Shown: positions 1 to 12,400 of the stretch, piece by piece
How positions within the stretch are numbered: position 1 is the stretch's first letter
How the letters are laid out: every line of letters begins with the position of its first letter
DNA from: Umbilicaria muhlenbergii
Taxonomy: Eukaryota; Ascomycota; Lecanoromycetes; Umbilicariales; Umbilicariaceae
Length of the DNA: 64,000 nt
Direction: 5' to 3'
NCBI GenBank assembly: GCA_000611775.1
Contig: KK106981.1
Span: 2,665,211-2,729,210 of the forward strand
The notes under the pieces: generated by a model
Told to the model about the DNA's origin: nothing
Database searches by the model: none
Seen by the model: only the letters and a program-made list of their open reading frames with translations
Position numbers and translations under genes: made by a program

Positions 1-3000
1 TGACTGATTGACAGCAGGTTCCTCTGATGAAATTGATGTAATTTCACTGAATAATGAGTAAGATTCTTCATTGATTCTCATGTGTTCTCAGTCATGTCAT
101 AACCTTTTCACTTGATCAGATAGTGAAGCTTATCATTTATCTCTTGCTGATTTAAAATATCTTCTACTTTGAACTCAACATCTTGACTTTCAGAGTTAAT
201 CTCAGGTGAATTATCTTATAATGATGTTTCTGAATCAGCTGATTCAAGTAGGAACACATGAAATACTGAATGTATTCACATAACTGATGAAAGTTTAAAT
301 TCATAATTGACACTTTCTTTTTTCTTCAAAATGTGAAAAGGTTTCAGCTTCTTGTGATTCAATTTGTTGCTTGATCATTTTATCTTGATGTTGTGACACA
401 GAAGGTATACTTTGTCTCTTTCTTTAAAAGTAAGTCCTTTATCTCTTTTCTTATTATGATATACTGTTGACCTTTCAGAGATAAATTTTATGTCTTGTTG
501 AAGTTCTTGATGAAGGTCCTTTAGGTGGTTCACTTATACTTTCACTTTTTATGTTATCATTATCAGCCCTCTTACTTTATTCATAGGTGAGTTGAATTTG
601 TAATTAATGTAAAATAATGATACTCCTGTTGATTCTGTTGTTGTTGTATTGTAAATTAACTGAGTTATCAGTAAGAGCTCTACTCAATTGATTTGTTGAT
701 AATTAACATAACAGTGCAAGTATTGTTTCAATGTCTGATTTAAGTGTTCAATCTGTCTGTTCATCTGAGGATAATATGCAGTGAACAGTTTATGATGAAT
801 TCCTAACTGATTCACTAATGACTTTCAAAATTTAAAAGTGAAGAGTTTATCTCTATCTGAGATTATTTCTTCTGATAGCTCATGATTGATTGTTATAATT
901 TTTAAAAACATATATGTTAGTTCTTCTGCTGATGATGATTCTTTATATGACAAGAAGTACCCGTACTTTGTGAGTCAGTCTGTTATAACAAGTATTGCAT
1001 CATATAATACTTTCATCAAGGGTTCTTTTGACTTTAATAATTTTATCATAAAGTTTAGTGTGATGCTCAACCATGATTGTGATGATGTTGATGATGATTT
1101 TAATAATTTATATGATTTATGATGTTCTGCTTTGTTCTTTCAGCAGGTATTGCACTTTTAAATGATTTCTTCAACCTTCTTCCTCAATCATGAGAAGTAG
1201 TATGTTCATGTGAATTGTTTCACTGTTTTTTTGATTCCTTGATGCTCATTCATTTTGTTGAAATGATATTCTTCTATCAGCATCTCTCATAGACTGACTG
1301 ATACATAAATTAAGTCTTAAAAAAGTAAGAGACCTTCTTGCTTTTTAAAGTTTTCATGATCATTAATATTCTGAAAGACTTACTGTGCTAACTTGTCATT
1401 CTTCAACACTTTTTGAACTCAACTTTTGAAGGTGTTATTTTCAACTTTTATCATAAAGTTGACTTCTCTGTTGTATGTTATGCTCTCTTGCTCATCCTCT
1501 CAGAGGATAATTTAATTTATGATTGACTTCTCCTGTAGGTAGTTAACTCATCTGCTGAAAGTATTCACTTTAATGTTTTCTGATCCTTTTCAATAATGAA
1601 TTTTGAAATTATACTGTGACAATTCTTCTGATCAATAAACTTGTCTTCAGTTCAGGACTTTCATTGTCATGAAGTATAATAAATTCTTATGATTTGAATA
1701 CACTTAAACTTCATGCTTTGATCCTTTGAGATATACACATCATTGTTTAAATGTGTTAACAATAGTTAACAACTCCTTGTCATGTATCTCATAACTTTGT
1801 TCAGCGCTTAAAAGCTTTCATAAGTAGTAGATTATTGATTACAGATATCTCTTATTATTTAATTAATTAATGCATGCTTTTATAACTCTGTCTGACGCAT
1901 TCATCTTGAGCATAATAAGTTTCTCAGGGTTGAAACTCATGAGAATTGATTATGATGTGAAGTGCTTCTTCAGCTCTTTGAAGGATCTCTGTGCTTCAAT
2001 AAATTAAATAAACTTTCAATCTTTCTTCATTAACTCTGTTAGAGGTGCTGTGATTTTAAAATACTTCTTGATAAACTTTTTATAGAAGTTTGCAAAGCCT
2101 AAGAAGGATTGTACTTCCTTGATGTTTATCAGAACTGATCATTTAATCATGAATTTAATTTTTTCTGAGTTCATTCACAGGCCTTCTGATGTGATGATGA
2201 ATTCAAGGAACTGAACTTCCTTGGCATGAAAAAGACTTTTCTCAGGCTTAACTCACAGGTTGACATCCTTTAATGCTTGTAGAACTTTCTGAACATGTTC
2301 AACATACTGTTCTTTCATTTTTGAGTATATCAGTATGTTGTTGAGGTAGATGACCATGAACTGGTTTAAATACTGTCATAAAACATTGTTGATGAAAGCC
2401 TGAAAAGTCACTGAGGCGTTGGTTAATCTGAATGACATTACTAAGTACTTGTATAACTCTGAACATGTTTGAAACACTGTTTTTCATTCATCACCTTCTT
2501 TTATCTGTATCTGGTTGAATGCTCTCAGGATATTAAACTTTATAAATTATTATGTTTCTTGAAATCTGTCCTGCAGTTTTGACACAAGCAGCAACAGATA
2601 ACTGTTCTTTATCATTATGTTGTTCAGTGCTCTGTAGTTGACACACAATCTCAATGATTCATCTGATTTTGAAACAAACAATATCAGATAATCAGCTGAA
2701 GACTGAGATTCTTAAATAAATCCTTTTTGTAAGTTTTTCTTTAAGTATTCTCATAATGCATCTAACTTCTGAAGTGACAATAAGTATATAAGTTGTTTCA
2801 TTGATTTGCAACTCTTCATGATCTTAATCTCATGATTTTATTTTTAATATTTCAGTAAGGCGTCCTGTTCTTTAACTGTTATAAACAATTCTTTAAAGTC
2901 TTTATATTCTTTAGGGATAAATAACTTGATAATAAGATCTCAGTTGTCATCAACTCATTTAATTCACAGTATCTTTGTGTTGAGATTCTTTAATTCCTCA

Positions 3001-5250
3001 TGTGTCTCTTCTGTTATCATAGTGAAGACCTTCACTCCTTCAGGTGAGTTCAGGACTGAATATAACTTTATAAAAATATTATCTTTCATGAAGTATATCT
3101 CATTTTCAGCTCAATTGATCATGAGATTGATCATTCAGAGTCAAGATATGCTTAGAACTATGTCACTTCCTGACTGCTTCATAATGTTGAAACTGATTTT
3201 CTCTCAGTGTTGACTTATTTAAACAGGTATCAGAACTGTTTCTTTATTTACATGATCATTATTGTGTTTCATGAGGGTTTCATTAAACTCTTGAAGTAAA
3301 TAAGAATTTTACTTCTTTTGAATTTCAATCCTGTTTGTTGCTGCAAATCATGAATTTAAGAAATTTCTTGTACAGTCACTGTTGATTAGCAGTTTGACTG
3401 AGTGATCATTTACCTTAACTTAAACTCAGAAATTGTTCATGTCTTTTGTGACAGTGATTTCTTTAGCAACTGCTTCTTTTGAAGACTTTAAATTAAGCAT
3501 CTCTGAGAACCTCTGACCTGAAGGGCTCTTTAGTTTTTTGAACTAAATGAGAGGAATCTCAGATTCTCTCTCACATATTTAAAGTCCTTCAGGTCAACTT
3601 TCTTGTCTGAGTATTATATTAAGTTTAACTTTAAGTATTTACTTCAGAGTTCTTAAACTTTCATTCATAGTTTCCTTGAGATGTGTGCTTCATCAAGAGT
3701 AATGTACCCTCCTTTTGTGATGAATTTTGAGCTTTTTAATGATGTTTCTCTGAGTATGTTCTGATAATTCATGTCCTTAGTCTCATCTTTCTGAGTGAAC
3801 ATATTTTTAATCATTCATAGAATTTACTCCTGCAATAGACTTACATGATTTTCATAATTCTCAGGAGATCTCTTCATCACTTTAAATACTTCTTCATAAG
3901 TTTTCAATCACTGTTCTTCATGAGTGAATGTTTAAATGTCATCATTCTTCTCAATGAGCTCCTCTGAGTTTTTAAAGTTTATTACTTTCATGAAGTCTTC
4001 CTCCTCACTAAATGAGGGCATTGTTTCATTATTATTAATGTAATTGTCTTCTTGATTGAATTGATCTCATCAAACTTGTTGTTTCTTCAAGTCTGTGACT
4101 TGATTCAGGTGAGAGGTAATGATATATTCTCTTATCTTCTTAAGTTGACATGAAAATCATTCAGAGCTGTCTTTATCACTTTGATGTGTGTGACAGTTAT
4201 CATCATAACATGCTGTTTAAAACATAATGTTATAACTGTTCTTGTCTTTTGCTTCTTGCATGACAGTGTATGTCTTCTTTGATTGAATGATCTTTTCAGG
4301 GATTTAACAGTCTCAGACAAAGTGTCTCAGTTTTCTGCAGCTGTAATAATTATTCTCATGAGACTTCTCTTTCTTCCCTGAGCCTTTCTTTTGCTGAAAC
4401 TGATTCACTTGAGTAGCTGCATTGATTTTCATAGGTTGAGGTTCATAGTAGAGTTGATTATTGTACTGACACTTATGATTCTTCTCAGCCCTTCATGATA
4501 TGAGAATCTTGTGACTCTTTTTCAGACTTCATTTGTAAGCTTGATTGTTGATAATGATTGATCATTCAATCATCTTCAGAAGTGTGACAGAGTGTTTAAT
4601 TTTAAAGATTTCATCTTTCATCACATCCTTCAATCCTTTATAATATTATGCTGTTAAAGCAATATCATCTTAATTCATATGTGAGGTGAATTTTTGAAAG
4701 TTTACTGTGTATGTAGCAGCTGCTTCTTTCTGTTGAATGTTATAAATTTCTCACTTTGCTGTTCTCTCTTCATTAATTATTTTGAACATTATTCTTATCT
4801 GCTTCTTGAATTCCTTCAATTCATGAAAGATCTCATTAGTCAAGTCATCCTGATCTTCACTCTTATTATCAAGGTAATCTTGAAGAATAAGTTTAAATCA
4901 GTTTAAAGCATCTGATTTTAAAAATGAGAAGATGAACAACACCTTCTTTGATTTTAACATGAATTAAGATTTGTTGAATCACAGGTACATGTCAAGCTGA
5001 GTGAAGAATAAATTTAATAATCTTCTCTCATCAAGAAACTTATCTGATAACAGAATCTTAACTCAGACTACTTTATCAAAAAAGTGTTTAATGACTGATT
5101 CTTCTCTGTCAGAGGATTTGAACGTCATGAGACTGATGAGTCAGTTCATTGCATGACTGATATCCTGTAGGTTGATGCTCAAAGTGTAACAGATGATGTC
5201 ATAATGATTGAAGTAATACTGTCATTTACTGAACTGTTCAAGTCATGATT
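1..5250 (-). pseudogene. G1 gag-pol polyprotein remnant (RT, RNase H, integrase, chromodomain)
   Basis: Long stretches of the minus strand translate as a Gypsy polyprotein broken mainly by TGA codons. Around 2.5-2.0 kb the fingers and palm of reverse transcriptase are readable; the catalytic box at about 2331-2355 reads YLNN instead of YxDD. RNase H follows at about 2.0-1.6 kb. The integrase C-terminus has a KLNHKKLKPF motif (about 300-350), matching the GPY/F-type module of known Gypsy integrases. The chromodomain near 20-190 contains LHYLIK then a stop then KGYD, where family members carry Trp. Around 4.14-4.21 kb a CYDDNCHTH motif is readable. With this many stops and a lost catalytic residue no activity is expected. 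Confidence 0.85.
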
Positions 5251-5279
5251 GAATAATACTTAAAAGATAAAATTAATAG

Positions 5280-5529
5280 ATTGCCTTTAATACATGAGTT
5301 GAGCATGAGCTTCTAACTATGAATCTACCTGTGTTTATATAGACTTTAGGAGACTCATATGATTGAGGTGATTATAATGATTAAACTCTTAATCACTCTG
5401 AACAGCTTGATCATCCTGATTGAGGTGATTAAGGTATTCAAGCCCTCACTCACTTTAATCACTTTGATCAGTATCAGCTGTTCATCATAAGTATGTACTT
5501 CTAAGTACTGTCCTGACTAAGTCATAACA
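5280..5529 (-). repeat. G1 5' LTR
   Basis: Read on the minus strand it starts TGTTATGACTTAGTCAGG and contains a TATA-like stretch (TATATAAACA) followed by a short leader, as expected for a promoter-bearing LTR. Its right edge is set by the return of A-family gag homology at 5530. The left edge is approximate because the 3' LTR is not in the window. A diverged relative lies at about 13.74-14.06 kb in the opposite orientation. Confidence 0.6.
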
Positions 5530-5658
5530 TCATTCATCATATTTTAAACAGTCATTGAAGAACATCAGTGAATCAGGGAGCTTTAATAATCTGAATGATT
5601 CTTCAACTGTGAGTTGAGGAAAATCAGGTCAGAAGGTGCTTGTATGAGTGATTATGAT

Positions 5659-5922
5659 TTATTGTTCAAGATATGTTATCACATCAGCTTGTTTAATGAC
5701 TTTTTTCTTCAGTTCTCTGTTCTTATCCTTCATTCTTTCATAATCTGCTTGTAGTTCTTCATGTGCCTTTATAACAGTGTTGATTTTATTCAGAGACTGC
5801 TCATAATCAGTGATTAATTGTTGAAGAATAATCATTGCTTCAGAGGAATGTTCTTGTAAGAGATTAATCAAGATCTTTGCAGTCAGAGTGATCAAGATCT
5901 GATTAATTAAATTTTCATTCAA
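5659..5922 (-). pseudogene. A1 N-terminal gag fragment, coiled-coil-like
   Basis: An 87-codon open stretch on the minus strand, rich in Leu, Ile, Glu and Lys with heptad-like spacing (for example HEELQADYERMKDKNRELKK), so probably a coiled coil. Nearly the same sequence recurs at about 48.76-49.02 kb in A2, at the same distance from the 5' LTR, which places it at the start of the A-family gag. It is a surviving open piece of a dead gene, not a host protein. No function beyond gag assembly is suggested. Confidence 0.7.
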
Positions 5923-6012
5923 GGTGAATTATTCATCATTCACAGAAGTCAACAAAGACTCTTTAATTTATGAGTAAACTCTGTTATTGATTTCTTTAAT
6001 CATCATGATTAA

Positions 6013-6302
6013 TTTCTGATTTTGATTTTAATTTTAATTTTGATTTTGATTTTAATTTTAATTTTGATTTTGATTTTAATTTTAATTTTGATTTTGATTT
6101 TAATTTTAATTTTGATTTTGATTTTAATTTTAATTTTGATTTTGATTTTAATTTTAATTTTGATTTTGATTTTAATTTTAATTTTGATTTTGATTTTAAT
6201 TTTAATTTTGATTTTGATTTTAATTTTAATTTTGATTTTAATTTTAATTTTAATTTTAATTTTAATTTTAATTTTAATTTTAATTTTAATTCTGATTCTG
6301 AT
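6013..6302. repeat. Hexanucleotide microsatellite ATTTTG/ATTTTA, about 290 bp
   Basis: About 48 near-perfect 6-bp units, with ATTTTG and ATTTTA units alternating in an ordered higher pattern on the left and pure ATTTTA on the right. It ends in two ATTCTG-type units. The equivalent sites in A2 (about 49.12-49.17 kb) and A3 (about 14.91-14.95 kb) hold only a handful of ATTCTG/ATTTTA units. The long open frames here on both strands are artefacts of this repeat. Confidence 0.95.
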
Positions 6303-6390
6303 GTGTTGACTGTTTGACTTCAATATCAATTTAATTCAGAATTCATTCAGGATACCTTGCAGCAGAAGATAAAAAAAGAGATTAAAATAA

Positions 6391-6645
6391 TATCAAGATT
6401 ATACAGATTATGAATTAATGCATATGTTTTAACAGCTGACATTTAGCTACAGAGAAGAATTTTAGTTTAAGAAGCAAAAGAAGGAAAGAGTGCAAAGGTT
6501 AAAATCTTTATGTGCACATTAAACTCATTAATTTAATCACTGCTAACTCATTCAGTTATTCAGTTCAGTACAATATTCAGTTCAGTACAACATTCAGTTT
6601 AGTACAACATTCAGTTCAGTAATATGTTTATATGTAAACCTGACA
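6391..6645 (-). repeat. A1 5' LTR (255 bp)
   Basis: Aligned by eye with the A-family LTRs at 14518-14721, 23390-23578 plus 30854-30918, 31080-31300, 42427-43722 and 49254-49505. The family termini are TGTCAGG and CCTGACA; here they are decayed to an outer CCTGACA at 6639-6645 and TATCAAG at 6391. A short TTCAGTACAACA-type unit is repeated several times inside and explains the length differences between copies. Confidence 0.88.
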
Positions 6646-7291
6646 GTTGAATATGATTAAATTATTTTATTTTTAAAAAATAATCTGTTTTTTCTTTATA
6701 ATTGCTGTAATGATTTCTTATATAAAGAAGTTCTTTGCTTAACTCATTTTTATTTATTATTTTTATTTAGTATTTTTAACTGTAAATGTTGTAGTTATAA
6801 TCTTTTAACTGTATTATAATATATTATTATTATTATTAAATATGACTTCTTCAGTTTTCTTTTCTTCTTGATAATAGTTAATTTATTAATTTAATATATT
6901 AATCTTGTCACTCTTACTTCCTTTTCAATAAATTATTTAAAAGTTATATGAGGAGAATTTCTCTGATTATTATATTTATCTATAATTTAGAACTTTAATT
7001 ATGATAAAATATGAAAGGTTTTTATGATTGATATAAATTTTAATCATGTGTTTAACTCTTTTTAAGTATACTCTTCACTGTTTAAATACTTTCATAATTG
7101 TTAACAACTTTTTATTATATATTTTATAATTAAGCTTTGATCCTGTGAACTTCTTAAAGTAAAAATTTACTGAGTGTAATCTTTTCTTCTCTGATTAATT
7201 AAGATATGCTTTAATTATTTTATCAGAGGTATTTGTTTCAATTATTATTTTCTTAACTAAATTAAATATTTATAATATTAATTCAGATATA
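6646..7291. other. AT-rich spacer, nothing assignable
   Basis: Strongly AT-rich sequence without a supported open frame. It flanks D1, and its last bases ATATA (7287-7291) form the target duplication of D1. It is probably a very old decayed repeat, but no domain could be read. Confidence 0.6.
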
Positions 7292-7498
7292 TGTTACAGC
7301 TAGTTATTTCACTTCATAAGCAGGCTTAAAACTGTTGCAAGAGGTGAGTTATTTGAATTTAAAAAAGTACAAAGAAGAAAGCAGTCTTGTGAGTGCAGTT
7401 ATAACATAAATGTCAGAGTGTCAAGACACACTAGTCTCAATTTAATTTAACATCAGGTAGTTCAATATCTGTTAATGTTAATTGATCATGTCATAACA
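7292..7498 (-). repeat. D1 3' LTR
   Basis: A direct repeat of 13302-13508, with termini TGTTA and TAACA. The repeat limits agree to the base with the flanking ATATA target duplication. Confidence 0.92.
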
Positions 7499-7599
7499 TC
7501 ATCTTCCTTCAGACAGAAGGACTGTCCTCAGTTTTCATCTTAAATCTTTTATCTTGACTGCCTCTTGAATCCTTTATTGATTGTCATGTTGTCTTTATT

Positions 7600-10500
7600 C
7601 ATTAAATTCAGCTCTTCACCTGACTTGTAAGTATTTAATCAAACTTGTAGCCTCCTCAGTGACCTCACTCTGTTCAGATAAGCATCATGATAATTTTTTA
7701 CCTTTTAAAGTGATCTTATAAAGTCAACAGTGTTGTATCATTCTGAGTCTGAATCATATCCCTCTCAAGTCACTTGATATTGCAGGATGTTGTTGTGAAT
7801 CTGACTTATTAAAATTTTTTTCACTGTGTACTCAAGCTGATCATTAACTTCAGTCAGCAGCTTCAGGTCCTGAATTTAATTCAGCATTAAATCATTCATC
7901 ACTTTCCTTAAATGATCAACATGAAAGATGTTGTTCATCTTCATGTGTTCAGATAACTTCAGAACATAGAAGTGATTTTTCATGCTGAGGATCTGATAAA
8001 GGCCTGCTGCTTGATGATTTAACTTTAAATTAAGTCTTTCAGTGGTTCAATCCTTTCAAGTAATGTAGACTCAGTTTTTAATGAAGAAGTTCAATTTCCT
8101 TCAGTGCTTATTTGCCTGATCTGTCATCTTATTTTAAGCTCATTTCAGGTTTTCCTTTGCTCATTTAACTGCATCATGAGCTTTAATAATGAAGGTCTGA
8201 GCTTCTTCTCTTGTCAATTGCTCTCTTATGATGTTTAAGGATTGCATTCACTCTTTTTAATGAAAGTGTAGATGAGGGGTCTGTCTCAGCTTCAACTCAT
8301 AAAGTGACATGCCTGTGAACTCATGAGTGAGAACTGCTTGAGTGAAATTCATTATTAATAAAAGGTCTGATCAGTTGTCTTGAAAGTAATTCATGAAGAG
8401 CAGAGCTGTTGATTAATATATTAATTTAATACCTCAGTGCTTTTATCTGTCTGTGAGTGATATGCTGTTAAAAGCTTTTGCTTTATCCTCACAAGCTTGC
8501 AGAGTTCATTCATGAATGCTGAGATGAACTGAGACCCTCAGTCTGATGTTGCTGTCTCAGGTGTTTCATAGATTCTTCAGATGTACTTGTAGTACAATTG
8601 TGCAGCTTAAGCTGCTGTAACTGTCTTCTGACATGACAGTGAGAAGGCCCTTTTTTTAAAGTGATCAACAATAATAAATATGTTGTCAAAGCCTTTCTTG
8701 TCTCATGAGAAGAATTTAAAGTTGAATGAGACATGCTGTCAGCACTTATCTTCAATTAATAAAAGATGAAGTAGGCCTGAGGTCTTGTCTCAGAGTACAT
8801 GCATTCAACAGCATGTTCAGCAGTTTAAAATAAAAATTAAACAGTCATTTGACAGACCTGATCAGTAATACTGAATTAACAACAGCTTTGTCATCTTAAT
8901 CTTGCCTGAGTGTGCTGTCACTGATGTTGAATGAGCTTCATTAATTAAATGAGTCTGCAAAGTGTCAACATTCAGCATCATGAGCTTCTCAAATCATGTA
9001 AGAAGATTATCTTAAAGCTTTCAGCTTCATTTCTTCTTTCTTGTCATTTGAGAGTACTGATTCAGTGATTCATGAGAATGATTGACTTGCAGAATCTGAT
9101 TCATCAGCTGATAAGAATTTTTCATCTATTCAGTCTCATTCAGTGAATCACTTTCAACATTCATTGAACCCTCATTTATTGTGATTATTATGTAATTAGG
9201 ATTCAGAAATAACTGTGTTCATGCAGTGATGTTCTTTTCTTTCTGAGTGATCAACTCATCATGTTTTCTTGTCAGAGCATCAGCAATGATGTTGACTGTT
9301 CTTAAGTGATAAATAATCTTGAAGTTGTAGTCTGTCACAATATCAGCTCATTTAGCTTGTCATGAATTAAGTAATCACTTGATGATAAAGTACTTTAAAG
9401 CATGATGATCTGTAATTATGATAAAAAGGGCTGCTTGTAAGCTTAATAACATGCTACATCATTCTTGAAGAGCTTTAACAACTGCTAGCATCTCTCTGTC
9501 ATGAATCTCATATCACATTTCCTCAGGCGACATTGTCTTTGAGAAGTAAATTACAGGTTTTCACTTGTCATCTTTCTGTTGTTGAATGAGCACTTTTGTA
9601 ACAACTTCACTGCTGACATCTGTCTTCATTTAAGTTTTCAAATAAAGTGAGTAGTGAGCTCAGACAGCATCTGATAGCATCAATTTTTTTGTCTTTTTAA
9701 AAGCTTGAATTTTCAGCTCTTCTAAGAGGTGCCAGGCCCCTTTTGTGATCAACTTTGTCAACAGGTGTACAACTCAACCTCATTTTTTTAATGAACAACA
9801 ATAGAAGTTGCAGAATCTCAGAAAGGACTGAATTTTCTTAATTAATTTTAATAACAGTTAATTCTTGACAACAGAAACTTTATCTGAGTTCATTACAATA
9901 TCTTCAGTGCTGATAATGAAGCTCAGAAACTTAATAAATTAAATGCTGAACTCATTCTTCTTTATGTTTACTTGTAGGCCTGCTTTCTTAAGGTGTTGAA
10001 GTATCTTTTTAACTTGAGTGTCATGTTTCAATGAATCCTCTGAGTAGATCAAAATATCATTCACATAAGTCATGCAGAAATCATTCAGGTAATTAAATAA
10101 AATGTTGTTGATATACCTCTGAAAGAAGGCGGGTTTGTTGCAAAGATTAAAAAATAAAATCTTGTATTTGTAGAATTCATACTTCATCTGAAAGGTGATC
10201 AAATTCTCAACAGACTTCTTCATTTGTATTCAGTAAAACACCTGCTTAACATTCAGCTTAATAAAAACCTTTGCTTTAATCAGTCATGCTAGAGTCTCTT
10301 TAATTAAAGGCAAGAGGTACTTATTCTTTTTAATGATTGCATTGAGCTTTCAGTAGTCAACATAAAACATCACCCTCCTTTAAGTTTCTTTGCAAAGAGA
10401 ACTGATGACGTGTAAGAAGCATCATTAAGAATTATGAAACTCTTTTTCAGATGATCTTCAAGATAAGTCTTAATTAACTTCAACTGCTTCAGTGACATGC

Positions 10501-11650
10501 TGTACAAGAAGCTTGAGGTCAGGTTGTTCTCATCTTTTAAGATGATATCATGATTCACTTTTTTCTTATGTAAAGGCAGCTGATCTGATGCTGTCTTGCT
10601 GAAAACCTCTGCAAACTCTTAATACTGATGAGGTAATTTTTTCTTTACTCTCTGATTCAGCTCTGTTTCATTTTACAGCAGCAGACAGAGGTTCCTTTAA
10701 TTTTTTATTAAGTGATTAACCTCATGAATGTTAATGATGTTGATAATCATCTCTTTTTTTCTGATGTTGTGTAGGAAGTTTCCTGCTTTCAGAAGTATAA
10801 TATTCACTCTTTAATAAAGAGGAGGTTTATGATCCTTTGATTTCTTTACATTCAATGAACTTTAGCCTTTGTTCATTAAATTACTCATGTGATTCATTGA
10901 ACCTTTCTTTTTGTTCAGCTGTTTTTTCATCTCATTAGTGTTGATCTGTTGTTAAGCTTTTCATGTCTTTGATTATACCTGTAGCTGCAGGACTGACTTT
11001 TTGAGCAGTTTAATAAACTTTTCCTTTCACTCATTTAACCTTGTTGAATGTTCAGTATCCTCAGAGTCAGCTTTGTTAAGCATCATTATAATTTCATTCC
11101 TTTCTGCTCTTCTTAAAATCTGAGTCAGTGTTGCTGCCTCATGCAGATTATCACATTATTCAGCATTTACTTAATGTTCTGATTTGACTTCTGATAGCTG
11201 TAATTCTTGCCTTGATATCATCAAGTTCTTGCTTACCTGATATTGAGCCTCCTCAGGTCAAATCAGCTTTTAATTGAAGTAATCAATTAATATTTTAATC
11301 TTCTTGAATCATTTTCTTCTGATCAGAACATCATGCCTGCTGATGTCATAAAACAAGAAGTGAGTAGAGATTCATCTTTCATCAATCATTAAATTTGCTG
11401 TAAATACTCTGAAGATCACTTCAGCATTTTAATTATTATATTTTATTAAAGAAACTGACCTCTGTGCTGTCCTGATGTATAACTGCAGATGCTTTTTCAC
11501 AAATTTAAAGTGCTTCTTGTGAATGAAAGTCTTCTCAGCAACATCAGTGTTTAGCAGAGCTGCTACTCTTATGATTAAGTTGTTAACTGCAAGTTGACAA
11601 TCTCAGATTAATGATGACTTTTTTAAAATGTTTAATATTTTCATCTTGCT
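7600..11650 (-). pseudogene. D1 pol remnant (protease, RT, RNase H, integrase, chromodomain)
   Basis: The reverse transcriptase is open over 94 codons (10223-9939) and shows the palm region with YVNDILIY, the catalytic box with its first Asp changed to Asn. RNase H (about 9.45-9.25 kb) shows TDHHALKYF and IIADALTRKHDEL. The integrase zinc-binding region (about 9.0-8.85 kb) shows INEAHS followed by TAHSGKIKMTKLL. The C-terminal chromodomain (about 7.83-7.69 kb) reads LQYQVT, stop, EGYDSD. Stops are overwhelmingly TGA at positions where the family has Trp or Arg. The gene is inactive. Confidence 0.88.
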
Positions 11651-11779
11651 TATCTTTGCTCCTTCTGTTGACTCTAGGGTGAAGACTTCATCTAGAGTAA
11701 TTCATTTTCTGAATTTGAATGATCAGAGTCTACAGCCTTTGCCTTAACTTTTTTTAACTTATCAGGATAATCCCTCATC

Positions 11780-12400
11780 AGGTGTTCTTTCTTATTACAG
11801 ATGTAATAAATTATATTAATTAACATTAATCTGATTGCTTCTCATGCAACAGTGATGATTGTGATGATTGTCTTCTTTTTAAATTTAAAAGCTGACTGCT
11901 TTCTCTGCAGTTTTCATTAATTTTTTCATTTCTTGATTTTTTCATCTGCTTTGACAAGATCTTTCATGAACTGTTGAGCCTTCTTATAATAAACATCAAA
12001 TGACATGTCCTCATCAGTGACATAAATTTTCATTTGAACTCAAAGTGAGTTATATAACTTGTCATGAATTTCCTCTTTTCACTGATCTGTTGGCATCTTT
12101 GCTGAGTTCATCAGTCATAGAAACTTTGACTGAAACATGTTAAAGTTCTTAAGATAAGGCATCTTGAACTTCTTCAGCTGCTTTCATGCCTTCAAGTGAT
12201 GATCTGAATCCTTGAAGATGTTCTTCAGATATTGAATAATTTCTTCAACATAAATCTCTCTTCCTGACTGAGCCTTCAATCATGAATAAAGGTGTTCAGC
12301 AGCCTTGCTGTCAACTTGCATCTTGATGTAAATCACTTTAACATGTTTAACTTCATCTTGATCTGACTGATTGAATCAATCATCATTGATTAATAACTTA
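11780..12400 (-). pseudogene. D1 gag remnant with decayed zinc knuckle
   Basis: From about 12321 to 11930 the minus strand reads through about 130 codons as a capsid-like gag, including QYLKNIFKDSDHH and MPYLKNFNMFQSKF. The frame holds only five stops, all TGA, each at a place where a Trp would fit (for example before LKAQSG, KQLKKF and LMNSAK). A zinc knuckle near 11.79-11.83 kb is still recognisable as YICNKKEHLMRDY, with Cys-to-Tyr and Gly-to-Glu changes at conserved positions. This stretch is a good place to see the mutation process because there are few insertions or deletions. Confidence 0.85.

Larger units (their letters stand above)
1..5529 (-). mobile_element. G1: Ty3/Gypsy chromovirus, 3' end outside window
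   Basis: A retrotransposon read on the minus strand, from a 5' LTR near 5.28-5.53 kb down to the left window edge. Translation of the reverse complement gives, in order, gag-like sequence (about 5.2-4.1 kb), reverse transcriptase and RNase H (about 2.9-1.6 kb), integrase (about 1.3-0.3 kb) and a chromodomain (about 190-20). The right end, TAACA at 5525-5529, abuts sequence homologous to the gag start of the A family (compare 48.64-49.25 kb), so G1 appears to have inserted into an older A copy. The 3' LTR would lie left of the window. The order of domains is typical of Ty3/Gypsy. The family label is mine. Confidence 0.88.
5530..6645 (-). mobile_element. A1: 5' fragment of Ty3/Gypsy family A
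   Basis: Homologous in the same orientation to 48.64-49.505 kb of the more complete copy A2. It keeps the 5' LTR (6391-6645), the leader, an expanded hexanucleotide tract and the N-terminal gag region. The rest is missing, replaced by G1 from 5529 leftward. Confidence 0.85.

Noticed and set aside
6009-6329. Long open frames of alternating Ile-Lys and Leu-Ile on both strands
   Set aside because: They are translations of the hexanucleotide microsatellite, not genes.
11930-12321. Possible recoding of TGA as tryptophan
   Set aside because: TGA also replaces Arg codons in conserved integrase and RT motifs, and the island gene uses TGG for Trp and TGA as stop, so mutation explains the pattern better.
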